A stretch of DNA of 60,923 nucleotides from contig UQMY01000012.1 in NCBI GenBank assembly GCA_900542325.1, positions 1 to 60,923 on the forward strand. The letters are read 5' to 3'. The notes beneath the pieces are model-generated. The model made no database searches, had not been told where the DNA came from, and was given only the letters and a program-made list of their open reading frames with translations. Of this stretch, positions 8,079 to 17,108 are shown piece after piece (position 1 is the stretch's first letter; each line of letters opens with the position of its first letter). The position numbers were made by a program, and so were the translations under genes. Origin of the DNA: an uncultured Collinsella sp. (GTDB lineage Bacteria; Actinomycetota; Coriobacteriia; Coriobacteriales; Coriobacteriaceae).

Positions 8079-8087
8079 CATCCACGG

Positions 8088-8975
8088 CTACCAGCTCAGC
8101 AGCTCGTAGCCGTCCTCGGTCACCACGAGCTGTACCTCGCACTGGGCCGAATCGCTGCCGTCCTTGGTGCGCACGCACCAGCCGTCGCCCTTGCTAATCT
8201 TGATATCGGGCGCTCCGGCGTTGACCATGGGCTCGATGGTAAAGACCATGCCTGGCACCATGATGGTGTCTACGTCGGGCGCCTCGGTGGTAAAGCCCAC
8301 AAACGGGTCCTCGTGGAACTCCTTACCGATGCCGTGTCCGCCGTACTCACGCACCACGCTAAAGCCGGCGTCCTCGACGGTCTTTTGCACAGCCTCGGCC
8401 ATAACGGAGAGCGGTAGCCATGGCTTGACGGCTGCCAGACCCGCCTCCACGCTGGCGCGGGTGACATCGACCAGGCGCTGGCGCTCGGCCGAGACCTCGC
8501 CGATGCAGAACATGCGGCTCGAGTCGCTAAAATAGCCGTCTAGGATCGTGGAACAGTCCACGTTGATGATGTCGCCCTCGTGCAGCACGTCCGTATCGCA
8601 GGGAATGCCGTGGCAGACCACGTCATTGATCGAGGTGCACACGCTCTTAGGGTAGCCCTCGTAGTTGAGGTCGGCCGGCGTGCCACCGTGCTCGACGGTG
8701 TAGTCGTAGATCATCTGGTCAATCTGGTTGGTGGTCATGCCTGCGGCGATATGCTCGCCCACATAATCGAGCACGCCCACGTTGATGGCTGCCGAGCGCT
8801 TGATGCCCTCGATATCGGCGGGAGTCTTGTAGAGCGTACGGGGCAGAACCTCCCAGCCCTCCTCCCACAGGCGCTCGAGGCGCTCGTCGAAGGCGCTGTG
8901 ACATTTCTTATATTTCTTGCCGCTGCCGCACCAGCAAGCGTCGTTGCGGCCGGGCACGGGTCCTTTGTCATACAT
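8088..8975 (-). CDS. map: Type I methionine aminopeptidase with SEC-C zinc finger
   Basis: Removes initiator methionine from nascent proteins. The first 28 residues form a SEC-C motif (CWCGSGKKYKKCH: Cys14, Cys16, Cys25, His26) that in relatives binds zinc and may dock on the ribosome. The catalytic domain shows the metal ligands in VDCSTILDGYFSDSSRMF, GGHGIG, FTIEPM and SAQCEVQ. The usual His after the last Glu is Val. Length 295 is normal for this two-domain form. ATG at 8975 follows GAAAGGAAG. Confidence 0.93.
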   Translation of the reverse strand: MYDKGPVPGRNDACWCGSGKKYKKCHSAFDERLERLWEEGWEVLPRTLYKTPADIEGIKRSAAINVGVLDYVGEHIAAGMTTNQIDQMIYDYTVEHGGTPADLNYEGYPKSVCTSINDVVCHGIPCDTDVLHEGDIINVDCSTILDGYFSDSSRMFCIGEVSAERQRLVDVTRASVEAGLAAVKPWLPLSVMAEAVQKTVEDAGFSVVREYGGHGIGKEFHEDPFVGFTTEAPDVDTIMVPGMVFTIEPMVNAGAPDIKISKGDGWCVRTKDGSDSAQCEVQLVVTEDGYELLSW

Positions 8976-9067
8976 GGCTAACTTCCTTTCATCCGCAGCT
9001 AGTATAGCCCACCCGCAGACCAGCTCATTTGGGATGGGGCTAATTTAGCTGCTGGCGGGCGGCCGCG

Positions 9068-9844
9068 CTAGTAGCTCACCTGGCAGGGGATGCCGAGGGC
9101 TTGGACGCGCGCGGCGATGGCGTCGAGCACCTCGGGCGCTGCTTTGGCAAGGCCGGCGACCGGCGTCTCGCGTGCCACCGTGTAGATGGTCGCCTCCTGC
9201 GGACGAATGCGCTCGAGCGCCGCGAGCCAGGGGGCAACGTACTCCTCGCCGGTGTTATCGAGAGACTTGCTCCGGTACTCACCGCTCAAAAACATCGTCT
9301 GGATAATGACGTGACCGTCAAAGCTTGCGAACGTCTCGATCTGGTGCTCGACGTCATAGGGGCCAACGGGCTGGTCGAGCAGCTGGATAAACGCCGGGTC
9401 GACGGTATCGAGCTTAAGAATGTTGTCGTCGACCATCATGAGCGCGTCGTGCACCTCGGGGCGGTCGGCGCGCGTGCCGTTGGAGAGCACGGCGATCTTG
9501 GAGTTTGGGGCAAGCTCGTCGCGCAGCGCGACGGCGCCGGCAATGGCCTGCGGAAACTCCGGTGCGGCGGTGGGCTCGCCGTTGCCTGCGAAGGTGATCA
9601 CATCGGGGAGCTCGCCCTCGGCTGCCATCTCGCGCAGCTTTGCCTCGAGTGCATCGAGCACCACGGCAGCCGTGTTATACGGCTCGTGGCAGGGGCGCTC
9701 GGCGTTGAGGCCGTTTTCGCAGTAAATGCAGTCGAACGTGCAGATTTTGCCGCTGGCCGGCATCATGTTGACGCCGAGCGAGAGACCAAGGCGACGGCTG
9801 CGAACGGGTCCAAAGATGGGGCTGGCATTCAAAAATGTAGACAT
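9068..9844 (-). CDS. Radical SAM protein (258 aa)
   Basis: Radical S-adenosylmethionine enzyme with the [4Fe-4S] motif CTFDCIYC (Cys35, Cys39, Cys42) and the SAM-binding GNGEPT motif. The N-terminal phrase FGPVRSRRLGLSLGVNMMP is typical of small stand-alone radical SAM proteins of unknown reaction near the MoaA/NifB group. There is no second cluster-binding domain. Two ATGs lie close together (9850 and 9844); 9844 is preferred because GAGGAG sits 9 nt from it but only 3 nt from the other. It diverges from the alpha/beta hydrolase gene. Confidence 0.85.
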   Translation of the reverse strand: MSTFLNASPIFGPVRSRRLGLSLGVNMMPASGKICTFDCIYCENGLNAERPCHEPYNTAAVVLDALEAKLREMAAEGELPDVITFAGNGEPTAAPEFPQAIAGAVALRDELAPNSKIAVLSNGTRADRPEVHDALMMVDDNILKLDTVDPAFIQLLDQPVGPYDVEHQIETFASFDGHVIIQTMFLSGEYRSKSLDNTGEEYVAPWLAALERIRPQEATIYTVARETPVAGLAKAAPEVLDAIAARVQALGIPCQVSY

Positions 9845-10069
9845 AGGCATATGCTCCTCAAGACTATTGCGCCTAAGCATAGCATCGGCTCCAAAGCGAG
9901 GTGCGGGCTCTTGCTTTACAAGTTTCGTTTTTTCACGTCGCTCATGATGCCGTGCCATGAAAAGCCTCGGGTCGGGTACAGTTAATCTGTTAACAAGTCG
10001 TAAGGCAATGCGGGACCATTCAGCCGTACTGACGTGCAATTGGATGGGCATTGATGATGGGGGCACAAC

Positions 10070-10867
10070 ATGGATTTTACGGTCGAGAATGCGGGCACCA
10101 CGATTGCCTGTCGCGAATATGCCGGCCCGGATGTGTCGCCTGATACTCCTGCCTTGGTGTGCGTGCACGGCGCTTGTGTTGACGGCACATTTTTCGACGG
10201 CATCGCTTGTGAGCTCAGCCGCAACTACCGCGTAATTGCCTACGACCGCCGCGGCTGTGGTGGCAGCAGCGAAGCGGCAGACGGCAGCTATGATCTTGCC
10301 GCTCAGGCCGCCGACCTGCAGGCCGTGATCGAACACGTTGGCGCTCCGACAAATGTGCTTGCGCACAGCGCCGGTACGTTGGTGGCGCTGGAGCTTCTTC
10401 GCACTGAACCCCATCTCGTCGCCCGTGCGATTCTGCATGAGCCGGCTGTGTCGGCCGAAGGCGTCGGCATGGGCGCAGCTCCGGTTTTGCTCGATATGAT
10501 TGCGGCTGGAAAGGTTTCAAGGGCGCTCCGGCTTTTCTTGGGAGCCCTCGGCGACTTGGACCCCGAGGCTCCTGGAACGACCGAGGCAGAAGCCAAGCAT
10601 GCCCTGCGCAACGGCCGCAGTTTCATGGCAAACGAATACGGGATTACTATGACCTGCGTTCCCGATTGGGATAGCGTTCGCGCGTCGAAAACGGTGGCCG
10701 CCGTGCTCCTAGGCGAGCTCTCGATTGGCACGCCCCGCGAGGCTGGCACGCGAGCGGCTGCCGAATATCTCGATTGCCCTCTCGTGACGATCCCGGGCGC
10801 GCATAACGGTCTGCGCGATCGCCCGGCAGCGGCTGCCCGGGCTGTCCGTGGCATCCTGGGGCTCTAG
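10070..10867 (+). CDS. Alpha/beta hydrolase (265 aa)
   Basis: Serine hydrolase fold: oxyanion loop VHGACVDGTFF, YDRRGCGGS, the nucleophile elbow AHSAGT (Ser100; Ala replaces the first Gly of GxSxG), and the late catalytic His245 in PGAHNGLRD. Probably an esterase or lactonase acting on a small substrate, which sequence alone does not reveal. ATG at 10070 follows GATGGGGG. No signal peptide; cytosolic. It stands alone, divergent from the radical SAM gene and 210 nt before the next gene. Confidence 0.82.
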   Translation: MDFTVENAGTTIACREYAGPDVSPDTPALVCVHGACVDGTFFDGIACELSRNYRVIAYDRRGCGGSSEAADGSYDLAAQAADLQAVIEHVGAPTNVLAHSAGTLVALELLRTEPHLVARAILHEPAVSAEGVGMGAAPVLLDMIAAGKVSRALRLFLGALGDLDPEAPGTTEAEAKHALRNGRSFMANEYGITMTCVPDWDSVRASKTVAAVLLGELSIGTPREAGTRAAAEYLDCPLVTIPGAHNGLRDRPAAAARAVRGILGL

Positions 10868-11077
10868 CATCCGCAATAGCCAAAGCAGGCTTCATCCGCA
10901 AACGTTTCGGCCGTATTAACAAACGTGCTCAAAACCTCGCGTCTGCGGCTTCAATCGCGCCGTCTGCCAACTCATAAGAATGTGGCAGCATTCACGTACT
11001 TACCTGCATCGACAAGGTGTTACCCTTGTAACATTTGGAACCCACCGCTCCATGCGAAACTATCGAAAGGGCCCCAT

Positions 11078-12958
11078 ATGCTCAATACTCACGAGGTCAA
11101 TCTAACCGACGAGGAGGCTGCCGTCGAGGTCGCCCGCGTCGCGAAGACCTACCCCGTGGTGCGTTTACTGTCGGCCGATCAGATTAAGAGTGAGCCTAAC
11201 TGCTTGCTCGCCGGCGATCGCTGCCCTTGTCTGCGTCAGTCGAGTCTTGAGGCTTTGGCAGACTCCGATGAGGTGTCGGAGCAACTGCTCAATGATGGCA
11301 CTGAGTACCGCGCCCGTCTACGCCCTCTGAAGGTCGAGGGCGAGCCTCACGTCTTGCTGATGGTGCGTCCGATTGATGAGCAAGAGGCCGCGGAAGAGGA
11401 CCTTGTCTACACCGACGTGCTGACGAGCGTGCGCAATCGCCGATATTACGAGGAAAAGCTTCGCAGCGCCCGCATGAATGCCGGCGTTGCGATGATCGAC
11501 GTTGATGATTTTAGGGCCTTCAACGATACGTGTGGCCGTCATGCCGGCGACCTTGCGCTCGGTGCTGTGGCGACAGCCATACGCAGCGGAATCCGTTCGA
11601 CTGACGAGCTTGTGCGCTATGGCTGCGACAAGTTTGTGGTTGTCATGCCCAATATTCCCTCCGATGACTTCACCCGTCGCCTGCATCAGGTGTCCGATGC
11701 CGTTCATTCCACGATTATTCCGGGCCATGAGTACGTGAGCTTGACGGCATGTGTTGGTGGCGTTCGCATTCATGGCGAGACGGTCGATGAGGGCGTTGGC
11801 CGCGCTGCTCAGTTACTGAGCCGCGCTAAGGCAAAAGCCGGTACGGTCGTGACCGATGCCGATTCCATCGAGGCCTTCCAAAGCGAAAAGCCTTTGGTGC
11901 TTATCGCCGATGACTCCGAGATGAACCGAGCCATTCTCAGCGAGATGCTCAAGGACGAGCATTGCATCCTCGAGGCCGATAACGGTCGTGCGGCGCTCGA
12001 CATGGTCGACCGCTATGGCGATGAGTTGTCGCTCGTGCTGCTGGACATTGTGATGCCGGGCATAAGCGGCTTTGAGGTGCTGGCCGATCTGTCGCGCCGA
12101 TCGGGTATCGATAATCTGCCTGTCATCATGATTTCGAGCGAAGATTCCGATGATGCGGTTCTGCGCGCGTACGAGCTGGGCGCCTCAGACTATATCAACC
12201 GCCCGTTTGACTCCCGTGTCGTGCGCCGCCGCGTAAGCAACACCATCCGCCTGTACGCCAAACAGCGCCGCCTGACGAACCTGCTGTCCCAACAGTACAA
12301 CGAGCGCGTCAAGAACAGTCGCATGCTCATCGACATCATGGCCGGCGTCATGGAGCTTCGCAACGGCGAGAGCGGTAGGCACGTTACGAACATCGAAAAG
12401 CTGACCGAGCTGCTGCTTGGCTATCTGGTCCAGCGTAGCGGCACGATCTCCCTCGACAATGAGGAACGCTCCACGATCGCCCTGGCTTCGGCGCTGCACG
12501 ATATCGGCAAGATGTCGATTGACGATGCGATCCTCAACAAGCCCGGGCGCCTCACGCCCGAGGAATTCGAGATTATGAAGACGCATACCACGATTGGCGC
12601 CAACATGCTGCTCGAGCTGGGCAGCCATCACGCCGGCAATGCGCTTATGGAATATGCGTACCAGATTGCGCGTTGGCATCACGAGCGCTGGGACGGCAAG
12701 GGTTATCCCGATGGCCTTAAGGGCGACGAAATTCCCATCGCCGCGCAGGTGGTTTCGGTGGCTGACGTGTACGATGCACTGACGAGCGTGCGCGTGTACA
12801 AGGACGCTATCCCGCACGAGGAGGCGATCCAGATGATCCTGGACGGTAAGTGCGGCACCTTTAACCCGTTGCTGCTCGATTGCCTGCTCGAGGTGCAAGA
12901 CCAAATTGCCGAGACGTTGGCACGCCCCGCCGACGTCGTCGCGTTTCCCACGATTTAG
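11078..12958 (+). CDS. GGDEF(degenerate)-REC-HD-GYP regulator (626 aa)
   Basis: Three signalling domains in an unusual order. Residues about 105-260 form a GGDEF fold, but the catalytic signature is GCDKF (182-186), so cyclic-di-GMP synthesis is unlikely. Residues 272-390 form a response-regulator receiver: acidic pocket ADD, phosphoacceptor Asp323 in LLDIVMPG, but the conserved Lys is Arg in NRPF. Residues about 400-600 form an HD-GYP domain with HDIGKM (His474, Asp475) and HHERWDGKGYPDGLKGDE, complete for cyclic dinucleotide hydrolysis. ATG at 11078 follows GAAAGGG; the frame opens earlier at 10925. The HPt gene 24 nt downstream is the likely phosphodonor partner. Confidence 0.88.
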   Translation: MLNTHEVNLTDEEAAVEVARVAKTYPVVRLLSADQIKSEPNCLLAGDRCPCLRQSSLEALADSDEVSEQLLNDGTEYRARLRPLKVEGEPHVLLMVRPIDEQEAAEEDLVYTDVLTSVRNRRYYEEKLRSARMNAGVAMIDVDDFRAFNDTCGRHAGDLALGAVATAIRSGIRSTDELVRYGCDKFVVVMPNIPSDDFTRRLHQVSDAVHSTIIPGHEYVSLTACVGGVRIHGETVDEGVGRAAQLLSRAKAKAGTVVTDADSIEAFQSEKPLVLIADDSEMNRAILSEMLKDEHCILEADNGRAALDMVDRYGDELSLVLLDIVMPGISGFEVLADLSRRSGIDNLPVIMISSEDSDDAVLRAYELGASDYINRPFDSRVVRRRVSNTIRLYAKQRRLTNLLSQQYNERVKNSRMLIDIMAGVMELRNGESGRHVTNIEKLTELLLGYLVQRSGTISLDNEERSTIALASALHDIGKMSIDDAILNKPGRLTPEEFEIMKTHTTIGANMLLELGSHHAGNALMEYAYQIARWHHERWDGKGYPDGLKGDEIPIAAQVVSVADVYDALTSVRVYKDAIPHEEAIQMILDGKCGTFNPLLLDCLLEVQDQIAETLARPADVVAFPTI

Positions 12959-12982
12959 TTTGACCAAAGGAGTTTTTAATCC

Positions 12983-13339
12983 ATGATTTCCATGCGTGAG
13001 GCGTATGAGAAGATCGGCGCTAATTATGACGACGCGTGCGCTCGGCTGATGGGCGGGGAAATGCTTGCCCGCTTTGCCCTCAAGTTTTTGGATGACGAGA
13101 GCATGGACAAGCTGGAGGCTGCCATGGCGGCAGGAGACGCCGAGAGTGCGTTTATGGCAGCGCACACGCTCAAGGGCGTGAGCCAGAACCTGGGATTCGA
13201 TAATCTGTACGAGCCGGCGGTCGTGGTAACCGAAGCGCTGCGCGGCGCTGATGCCGTTGACGGCGCCCGCGAGGGGATGCATGCGTTGCAGCAGCAATAT
13301 GCGGCTACGATGTCGGCTCTGCGCGAGGCGGCCGAGTAA
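12983..13339 (+). CDS. HPt phosphotransfer protein (118 aa)
   Basis: Single histidine-phosphotransfer domain with AAHTLKGVSQNLG; His61 is the phosphorylated residue and Lys64 supports it. Such proteins shuttle phosphate between a hybrid kinase and a receiver. It follows the REC-HD-GYP gene by 24 nt, so the two probably form one relay; no histidine kinase lies in the window. GGAG is 10 nt before the ATG at 12983. Confidence 0.88.
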   Translation: MISMREAYEKIGANYDDACARLMGGEMLARFALKFLDDESMDKLEAAMAAGDAESAFMAAHTLKGVSQNLGFDNLYEPAVVVTEALRGADAVDGAREGMHALQQQYAATMSALREAAE

Positions 13340-13363
13340 GAGGCTGTGAGCCTTGATGACTAT

Positions 13364-13427
13364 GAGCGTGGATAATCTCCCGTTTTAGGCCCGGTGGCGG
13401 CCTCAAAGTGGGAGATTATCCACGCTC
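13364..13427. repeat. Concentric palindrome after the HPt gene
   Basis: Arms gagcgtggataatctccc (13364-13381) and gggagattatccacgctc (13410-13427) pair perfectly over 18 bp; an inner aggcc/ggcct stem shares the centre. A third partial copy of the right arm (atccacgctca) lies at about 13448. Placed to end the regulator-HPt transcript. Confidence 0.85.
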
Positions 13428-13515
13428 GTTCGATACGTGTCCAAAAATCCACGCTCACCTCTTCTGATTAGTGAATTGCCTATGCACACTGTCGGGGCTT
13501 TCCGCATGCAATCCA

Positions 13516-13549
13516 TATCGTTGTTCGATAAACTGTTCGAATAACGATA
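13516..13549. promoter_or_regulatory. Operator-like inverted repeat before the DUF2975/HTH pair
   Basis: Arms tatcgttgttcga and tcgaataacgata match at 12 of 13 positions within a 34-bp frame TATCG-N24-CGATA, 20 bp before the DUF2975 start. The same 34-bp frame recurs at 14561-14594 before the ABC transporter. Confidence 0.5.
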
Positions 13550-13569
13550 GAGTCGATGAGGGTGAGTGT

Positions 13570-14130
13570 ATGTCCAACAGCGTTCAGCGTATGGCCAAGG
13601 CGGGCGAAAATATCAGGAAGCTCGGTTTTTGCATGGCAGCCGTTTTTGCAGGGATGCTCGTCGCTTTTGCCGCGTTGGTTGTTTACGTGATCTGGTATGC
13701 GGTTACAAACGTTGCTTCTGTCGATTCTTTCGGTGTCGTGACGCTTCTCGATGGCGGGTGCATCGTTATCCCAAGCGGACTGTGCATGGCGCTTGTTATG
13801 GGTATTTCGCTTGTCGTTCTGTGCGGGATCAGCCGTAACATCTCGCGAGGCGTCTCGCCCTTTACCAAGACGCATGTGCGGCTTATCCGTGTTCTCGCGC
13901 TTGCCTTTGCTGTTAACGCCGCGGTTTCGCTTGTTGGTGCCTATGGATCGGTCAATCTCACCATTGGCGGACTGGAGCTTTACATCGTGCCTCATTCCTT
14001 CGTTATTGAGATTTGCCAAGGCGCTACCTTTGATGCGGGGTCGTTTATCGGCGCAGTTGTCTGTTTATTTATCTCGGCGATCTGGAGTTATGCCTCGCTG
14101 CTCCAAGAGCAGTCTGACGAGCTTGTGTAG
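13570..14130 (+). CDS. DUF2975-type membrane protein (186 aa)
   Basis: Four hydrophobic segments (about residues 20-45, 65-90, 105-130, 155-175) with short loops fit the DUF2975 family, whose genes are usually followed by a small XRE regulator, as here. It may act as a membrane sensor or sequester the regulator; that is inference from pairing. ATG at 13570 follows GAGGGTGAG; the frame is open from 13471 but the extra part has no membrane or conserved character. Gap to the next gene is 8 nt. Confidence 0.75.
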   Translation: MSNSVQRMAKAGENIRKLGFCMAAVFAGMLVAFAALVVYVIWYAVTNVASVDSFGVVTLLDGGCIVIPSGLCMALVMGISLVVLCGISRNISRGVSPFTKTHVRLIRVLALAFAVNAAVSLVGAYGSVNLTIGGLELYIVPHSFVIEICQGATFDAGSFIGAVVCLFISAIWSYASLLQEQSDELV

Positions 14131-14138
14131 GAGGAAAC

Positions 14139-14468
14139 ATGAGCTATCTCATCATCGAGCTTGAGACGCAGCTGCTTAAGACCGGAAAGACCAGTGCTGA
14201 TCTGATTCGGGCGACGGGGCATACTCCGGCTAATATTTCAAAGCTTAGAAACGGAAAGATAAAAGCTATTCGCCTAAAGACGCTCCTCGATATCTGTGAT
14301 GAGCTTGATTGTCAACCGGGAGATATTATTCAGCGCGTGAGTGAGAAAGAGCTTGAGGAGCTTATTGTTGAGCGTGCAAAAAACGTTGTGAGGCAGATGC
14401 GGGACGGCGGAGGCAATGAGGCGTCGCTTCCGACATCAGTCTTTGCTGTCGATTTGAGCGACGAGTAG
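14139..14468 (+). CDS. Small XRE-family HTH regulator (109 aa)
   Basis: Cro/C1-type helix-turn-helix in residues 10-65 (DLIRATGHTPANISKLRNGK, then LKTLLDICDELDCQPGDI), followed by a charged helical tail of about 40 residues. TAGGAGGAAAC precedes the ATG at 14139, 8 nt after the DUF2975 stop, so the two are co-transcribed. The matched 34-bp palindromes before this operon and before the ABC transporter suggest it controls both. Confidence 0.8.
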   Translation: MSYLIIELETQLLKTGKTSADLIRATGHTPANISKLRNGKIKAIRLKTLLDICDELDCQPGDIIQRVSEKELEELIVERAKNVVRQMRDGGGNEASLPTSVFAVDLSDE

Positions 14469-14508
14469 CTTAAGGCGAACAACTAAAACGAAATATCAGC
14501 GTGAAGGG

Positions 14509-14537
14509 ACCCGTGTCTAACACGGGTTCTTTCTTTT
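14509..14537 (+). terminator. Terminator of the DUF2975/HTH operon
   Basis: Arms acccgtg and cacgggt with a 5-nt loop, followed by TCTTTCTTTT. Confidence 0.85.
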
Positions 14538-14560
14538 AGATTATCTTGGCAAATATGAGT

Positions 14561-14594
14561 TATCGAAAAACAATAACAACTATGGAAAACGATA
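14561..14594. promoter_or_regulatory. Second operator-like site, before the ABC exporter
   Basis: TATCG (14561-14565) and CGATA (14590-14594) end a 34-bp frame identical in length to that at 13516, and both share AACGATA at the right end. It lies 19 bp before the ATP-binding gene. Confidence 0.4.
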
Positions 14595-14612
14595 AAGTAA
14601 AGAAGGAACGAT

Positions 14613-15374
14613 ATGAGCGGTTTTGCTATCAAGCGGAACGGGAGGCCAATGAACGCATCAGCGATAAAGCTATCAAAAGTTTCAAAACGCTACGGGAAAC
14701 GGCACGTTTTGCATGACGTTTCCTTCGAGGTGCATCAGTCTGAGCTCTGTGCCCTTGTCGGTGCAAACGGGGCGGGTAAAAGCACGCTTATTAAAATAGC
14801 GCTGGGCCTCTGTGAGCCATCGTCGGGAAGCGTGGAACTCTTCGGAGGCAAATCAAAAAAAGACCTGAGCTTGATGCGGGCGCGTGTCGGCTATGTGCCA
14901 GATTCCTGCGGAGCATACCAATCTCTCAGTGCGGCTGAGAATCTTCGGATCCGATGTGCGGAATGGGGGCTCGATGAGAAACGTGAGGTTCCTCGCGTCT
15001 TGGGCCTAGTCGGGCTGGACATCGATGAGAAAAAGAGCGTAGGCAGTTTTTCTCTGGGAATGAAACGGCGGCTGGATATAGCTACAGCTTTGTTGGGTGA
15101 CACTGATCTGCTTATTTTTGATGAGCCAGCAAACGGGTTGGACCCGCTGGGCATTGAGAGCATATGGACCCTTATCGGCCGATTGAATCGGGAGCAGGGC
15201 AAAACCATGCTTATCTCTAGCCACGACTTGGATGAGCTGGCATCGGTTGCAACAAGCTGCCTGTTTATTCATGACGGTGAACTGCTAAAAAAGGAATCGA
15301 TGGATGTCATAAGGGATGAGGCGTCGTCCCTAAAAGAGTATTACAGGCGCTTGATGAAGGCGGTCTCGCTATGA
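14613..15374 (+). CDS. ABC-2 type transporter ATP-binding protein (253 aa)
   Basis: ATPase subunit with Walker A GANGAGKST (50-58), Walker B LLIFDEPANGLDP and switch His in SSHDLDEL. The signature motif is FSLGMKRR in place of LSGGQ, as in many ABC-2 exporters of antibiotics, bacteriocins or lipids. AAGGAACG precedes the ATG at 14613. It overlaps the first permease gene by 4 nt (ATGA), and a second permease follows, giving a complete exporter. Substrate unknown; lantibiotic-immunity-like pumps are one possibility. Confidence 0.88.
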   Translation: MSGFAIKRNGRPMNASAIKLSKVSKRYGKRHVLHDVSFEVHQSELCALVGANGAGKSTLIKIALGLCEPSSGSVELFGGKSKKDLSLMRARVGYVPDSCGAYQSLSAAENLRIRCAEWGLDEKREVPRVLGLVGLDIDEKKSVGSFSLGMKRRLDIATALLGDTDLLIFDEPANGLDPLGIESIWTLIGRLNREQGKTMLISSHDLDELASVATSCLFIHDGELLKKESMDVIRDEASSLKEYYRRLMKAVSL

Positions 15375-16195
15375 AGCGGGCGATCCATCCCATAAAGGCA
15401 GATATGATGCGTTTGCACAGGATATTTCCGGCGAAGTTTGGTCTTGCGCTTATGCTGGCGTTCGGCCTTCTCTTCGGCATCTTTCTAAAAAACGGAACAA
15501 CGTTGCTCACCTTTGGCTATGGCGTTTGTGGGGAGGATATTGGTTTCCTCTGGAATGCAATCGATCCTTCTGCGCCTGATGAGTCCCTTGCGCGCAGCGC
15601 TTTTGCCGGTACATCCCTGTTCGTTCCACTCATCGTTTGTTTGGTGCTTTTACAGGAGCATGGCTATAAAGAGGGGCACCGAATTTCTTCGGCAAGAGGT
15701 CTCAACCGCTTTTATGGGGCTCTAGCCCATGCATTTTCGTCTGCTTTAATAATTGGCGCAGCGTATAGCGCGCTTTGCCTTCTTCTTTTTGCAATAGCCA
15801 TAATACGTGGAGGGCATAACTACTCGCACAACATACTAACTGTATTTTTGCCTGCAATGATAGTCAACGCCGTATTGGTGATATCGGTTGCGCTGGAGAC
15901 GGTGACCATCTATCGGATAACGGGCAGCGCTGTATTGAGCGGGGCTGTGGTAATAATCGGATTTGTCATGAGCTTGACGCTCTACGGAACTTACCTTCAG
16001 ACGCCCATACCGTCCTTGCGATGGATTTTCTTCCTTCCGGGGCCGTACCTTGGAGTCGGATGTGCCCTTGGGTATAGCGATATGGGGCAGCTGACGCTTC
16101 TGGGATATGGCGTGGCAGCCAGCTGTCTATCGGTATTGATTTACGCTCTCTTGAGCTTTCGCGCTGGGGGTGTGCTCAATGGCTCGTCAGATTAA
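15371..16195 (+). CDS. ABC-2 permease subunit A (274 aa)
   Basis: Six hydrophobic segments spread over the length (about 25-45, 75-95, 115-145, 155-180, 190-215, 235-260) and a basic N-terminus; no enzymatic motif. Starts inside the ATPase gene (ATGA overlap) and overlaps the second permease by 17 nt, so the three are translated as a unit. Base composition is lower in GC than the neighbours, hinting at acquisition. Confidence 0.8.
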   Translation: MKRAIHPIKADMMRLHRIFPAKFGLALMLAFGLLFGIFLKNGTTLLTFGYGVCGEDIGFLWNAIDPSAPDESLARSAFAGTSLFVPLIVCLVLLQEHGYKEGHRISSARGLNRFYGALAHAFSSALIIGAAYSALCLLLFAIAIIRGGHNYSHNILTVFLPAMIVNAVLVISVALETVTIYRITGSAVLSGAVVIIGFVMSLTLYGTYLQTPIPSLRWIFFLPGPYLGVGCALGYSDMGQLTLLGYGVAASCLSVLIYALLSFRAGGVLNGSSD

Positions 16196-16997
16196 AAGAC
16201 TTCTCCAGTCAGAATTGAAGCATGTGAGCAAATGGGCGTACGCCTTAATCCTGGTAATTTATGCGTACATGGTGATATTGCAGCTTAATTCTTTCCCGAT
16301 GTGGTTCTGTAGCCTCCGTGAGAACAGTTTCTTGGGTTTTTTCCCAGACCCGACGCTTCGGCTATCGGCGGAGGATGTCCTTCTATTTGGCAATGCAGAG
16401 GTTTTTCGCGGTCTGCTGTTCAACGTAGCCCCGTTGGCCCATGCATTGTTCTTTCCGTTCATCGCGGCTTGCATTGTGCCGCGCTTTGTCAGTTCGGGCT
16501 TTGTCGAGGAACCGTGGGGGTTGTCGGAGGCTCGGGGAGGGAAGCGTGTGTGCGCTATCGTTGCGCGAGCGGTGCTATCTTCTTTTGCCCTTTTGGGCGC
16601 GTTTGTCCTGTCGAGTGTCGTTTTGTACTGTCTTAACTGCGCAATCGTTTCGGATGCTCAGCAGTATTTCAACCTGCATGTATTTTGCTATCGACTTGTT
16701 CTTGCTGCCGCTGCCTGCCTTGCATACGTGGTTTCTTGCGTAATCGTTGTTTCCTATTTTGGGTCCGGCTTCGGTCCGATTGGCATGCTGTTGCTTGTCA
16801 ACGTCGTAGCGATCTACATACAGATCGGGGCCAATTCCATGCTTCCGCTTCCAGCCTCGATGCTCATGTGGATTTGCGGCGTGACCCCGTTGGGGAATGG
16901 TCAATGCATCTCGATTTTAATTGACTGCCTCATAAACGTAGCAAGCGTTTTTATCATTTGCTTTACTGTCGACCGATTGCGGTCGAGATTTCTCTGA
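16179..16997 (+). CDS. ABC-2 permease subunit B (272 aa)
   Basis: Second six-segment membrane subunit of the exporter. The start is placed at the ATG at 16179 with GGGGGTG upstream; a GTG at 16170 in the same frame is an alternative. Overlap with subunit A supports a heterodimeric channel. No recognisable substrate motif. AT-richer than flanking genes. Confidence 0.78.
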   Translation: MARQIKRLLQSELKHVSKWAYALILVIYAYMVILQLNSFPMWFCSLRENSFLGFFPDPTLRLSAEDVLLFGNAEVFRGLLFNVAPLAHALFFPFIAACIVPRFVSSGFVEEPWGLSEARGGKRVCAIVARAVLSSFALLGAFVLSSVVLYCLNCAIVSDAQQYFNLHVFCYRLVLAAAACLAYVVSCVIVVSYFGSGFGPIGMLLLVNVVAIYIQIGANSMLPLPASMLMWICGVTPLGNGQCISILIDCLINVASVFIICFTVDRLRSRFL

Positions 16998-17040
16998 TTG
17001 TTTGTGAGGGATAATCATACCGAGCATATCAAATACAGGG

Positions 17041-17070
17041 GGGGCGGGCACCGTAGCTGGTGTCCGCCCC
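17041..17070. terminator. Hairpin between converging exporter and hydrolase genes
   Basis: Arms ggggcgggcacc and ggtgtccgcccc with one mismatch and a 6-nt loop. The loci on both sides converge here, so it may serve both. Confidence 0.7.
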
Positions 17071-17108
17071 TCCTGGCTTAGGAGGCTTTAACTTGTGTAA
17101 CTTGCGAG

